Assembly: GCF_023370075.1 (NCBI RefSeq)
Contig: NZ_CP097152.1
Span: 477,488-541,487, forward strand
Source: Deinococcus sp. QL22
GTDB taxonomy: Bacteria; Deinococcota; Deinococci; Deinococcales; Deinococcaceae
Length of the DNA stretch: 64,000 nt
Reading direction: 5' to 3'
A program made the position numbers and the translations under genes. This document shows, in pieces, positions 63,969 through 64,000 of this stretch. The notes beneath the pieces were generated by a model that made no database searches, was not told where the DNA came from, and saw only the letters and a program-made list of their open reading frames with translations. Numbering within the stretch: position 1 is the stretch's first letter; the number at the start of each line of letters is the position of its first letter.

Positions 63969-64000
63969 GGTTGTGTCGCTTTAACTTGACCCGCGGCAGA
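63969..64000. repeat. IS6-family terminal repeat at the window edge
   Basis: ggttgtgtcgctttaactt begins right after the preceding stop codon and matches the other IS6 ends. An element or remnant probably continues past the window. Confidence 0.6.

Noticed and set aside
1..64000. CRISPR arrays, tRNA and rRNA genes
   Set aside because: I looked for regularly spaced repeats, T-loop-like sequences and rRNA-like stretches and saw none that held up. A dedicated RNA search would be needed to exclude a divergent one.

Overview
The window is high-GC bacterial DNA whose gene content, codon use and insertion-sequence load suggest a Deinococcus-like host, probably an accessory replicon or a heavily remodelled chromosomal region. 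This is inference: there is no rRNA or other phylogenetic marker here. Supporting signs are two PatA/HAMP-type signalling genes (DUF4388), GAF-GGDEF proteins, an AI-2E permease and repeated IS6-, IS4-, IS3-, IS630- and IS110-family elements.

Layout. 1-3995 is a nest of insertion sequences: an IS630 gene was split by one IS3 element and joined by a second, and the second was itself split by an IS110 element. The IS110 left end reads as a bridge RNA whose two guide segments match the very site where it sits. 4290-24501 is an intact biosynthetic gene cluster, all on the + strand. It encodes an Sfp-type phosphopantetheinyl transferase, a single-module reducing PKS (KS-AT-DH-ER-KR-ACP), an NRPS with cyclization, cysteine-type adenylation and FMN oxidase domains, a second NRPS polypeptide carrying the missing end of the adenylation domain plus carrier and thioester reductase domains, a class III aminotransferase, a tandem GNAT, a HemN-like radical SAM enzyme, a KAS III enzyme and a free ACP. 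Four of the gene junctions are ATGA overlaps.

24502-28500 holds decayed IS6 copies, a secreted stalk-domain protein, a methyltransferase and recombinase/transposase scraps. 29084-42061 carries two diguanylate cyclases, a DinB-like thiol S-transferase-fold protein, DNA polymerase IV, an IS4-type element, a SUKH protein, an AI-2E permease and a threonine-aldolase-like enzyme. 42062-49970 is accessory DNA: a broken hydrolase, three tandem copies of an unknown family, a small HTH locus, a tyrosine recombinase translationally coupled to a pRiA4b ORF3-like gene, and transposon remnants. 50147-53808 is a peptide ABC transporter without its ATPases. A cyclophilin, two IS4-like elements (one inside an IS6 copy), two TctC-type binding proteins, a DUF4388 gene and a HAMP gene follow to the end.

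How the main cluster may work (inference): KAS III and the free ACP, or an acyl donor, supply a starter. The PKS extends and fully reduces it. The NRPS adds cysteine, closes it to thiazoline and oxidises it to thiazole. The reductase domain releases an aldehyde, the aminotransferase turns it into a primary amine, and the GNAT and radical SAM enzymes could acylate or methylate it. The predicted product is a 2-alkyl-4-(aminomethyl)thiazole-like compound. I do not recognise this gene set as a named pathway.
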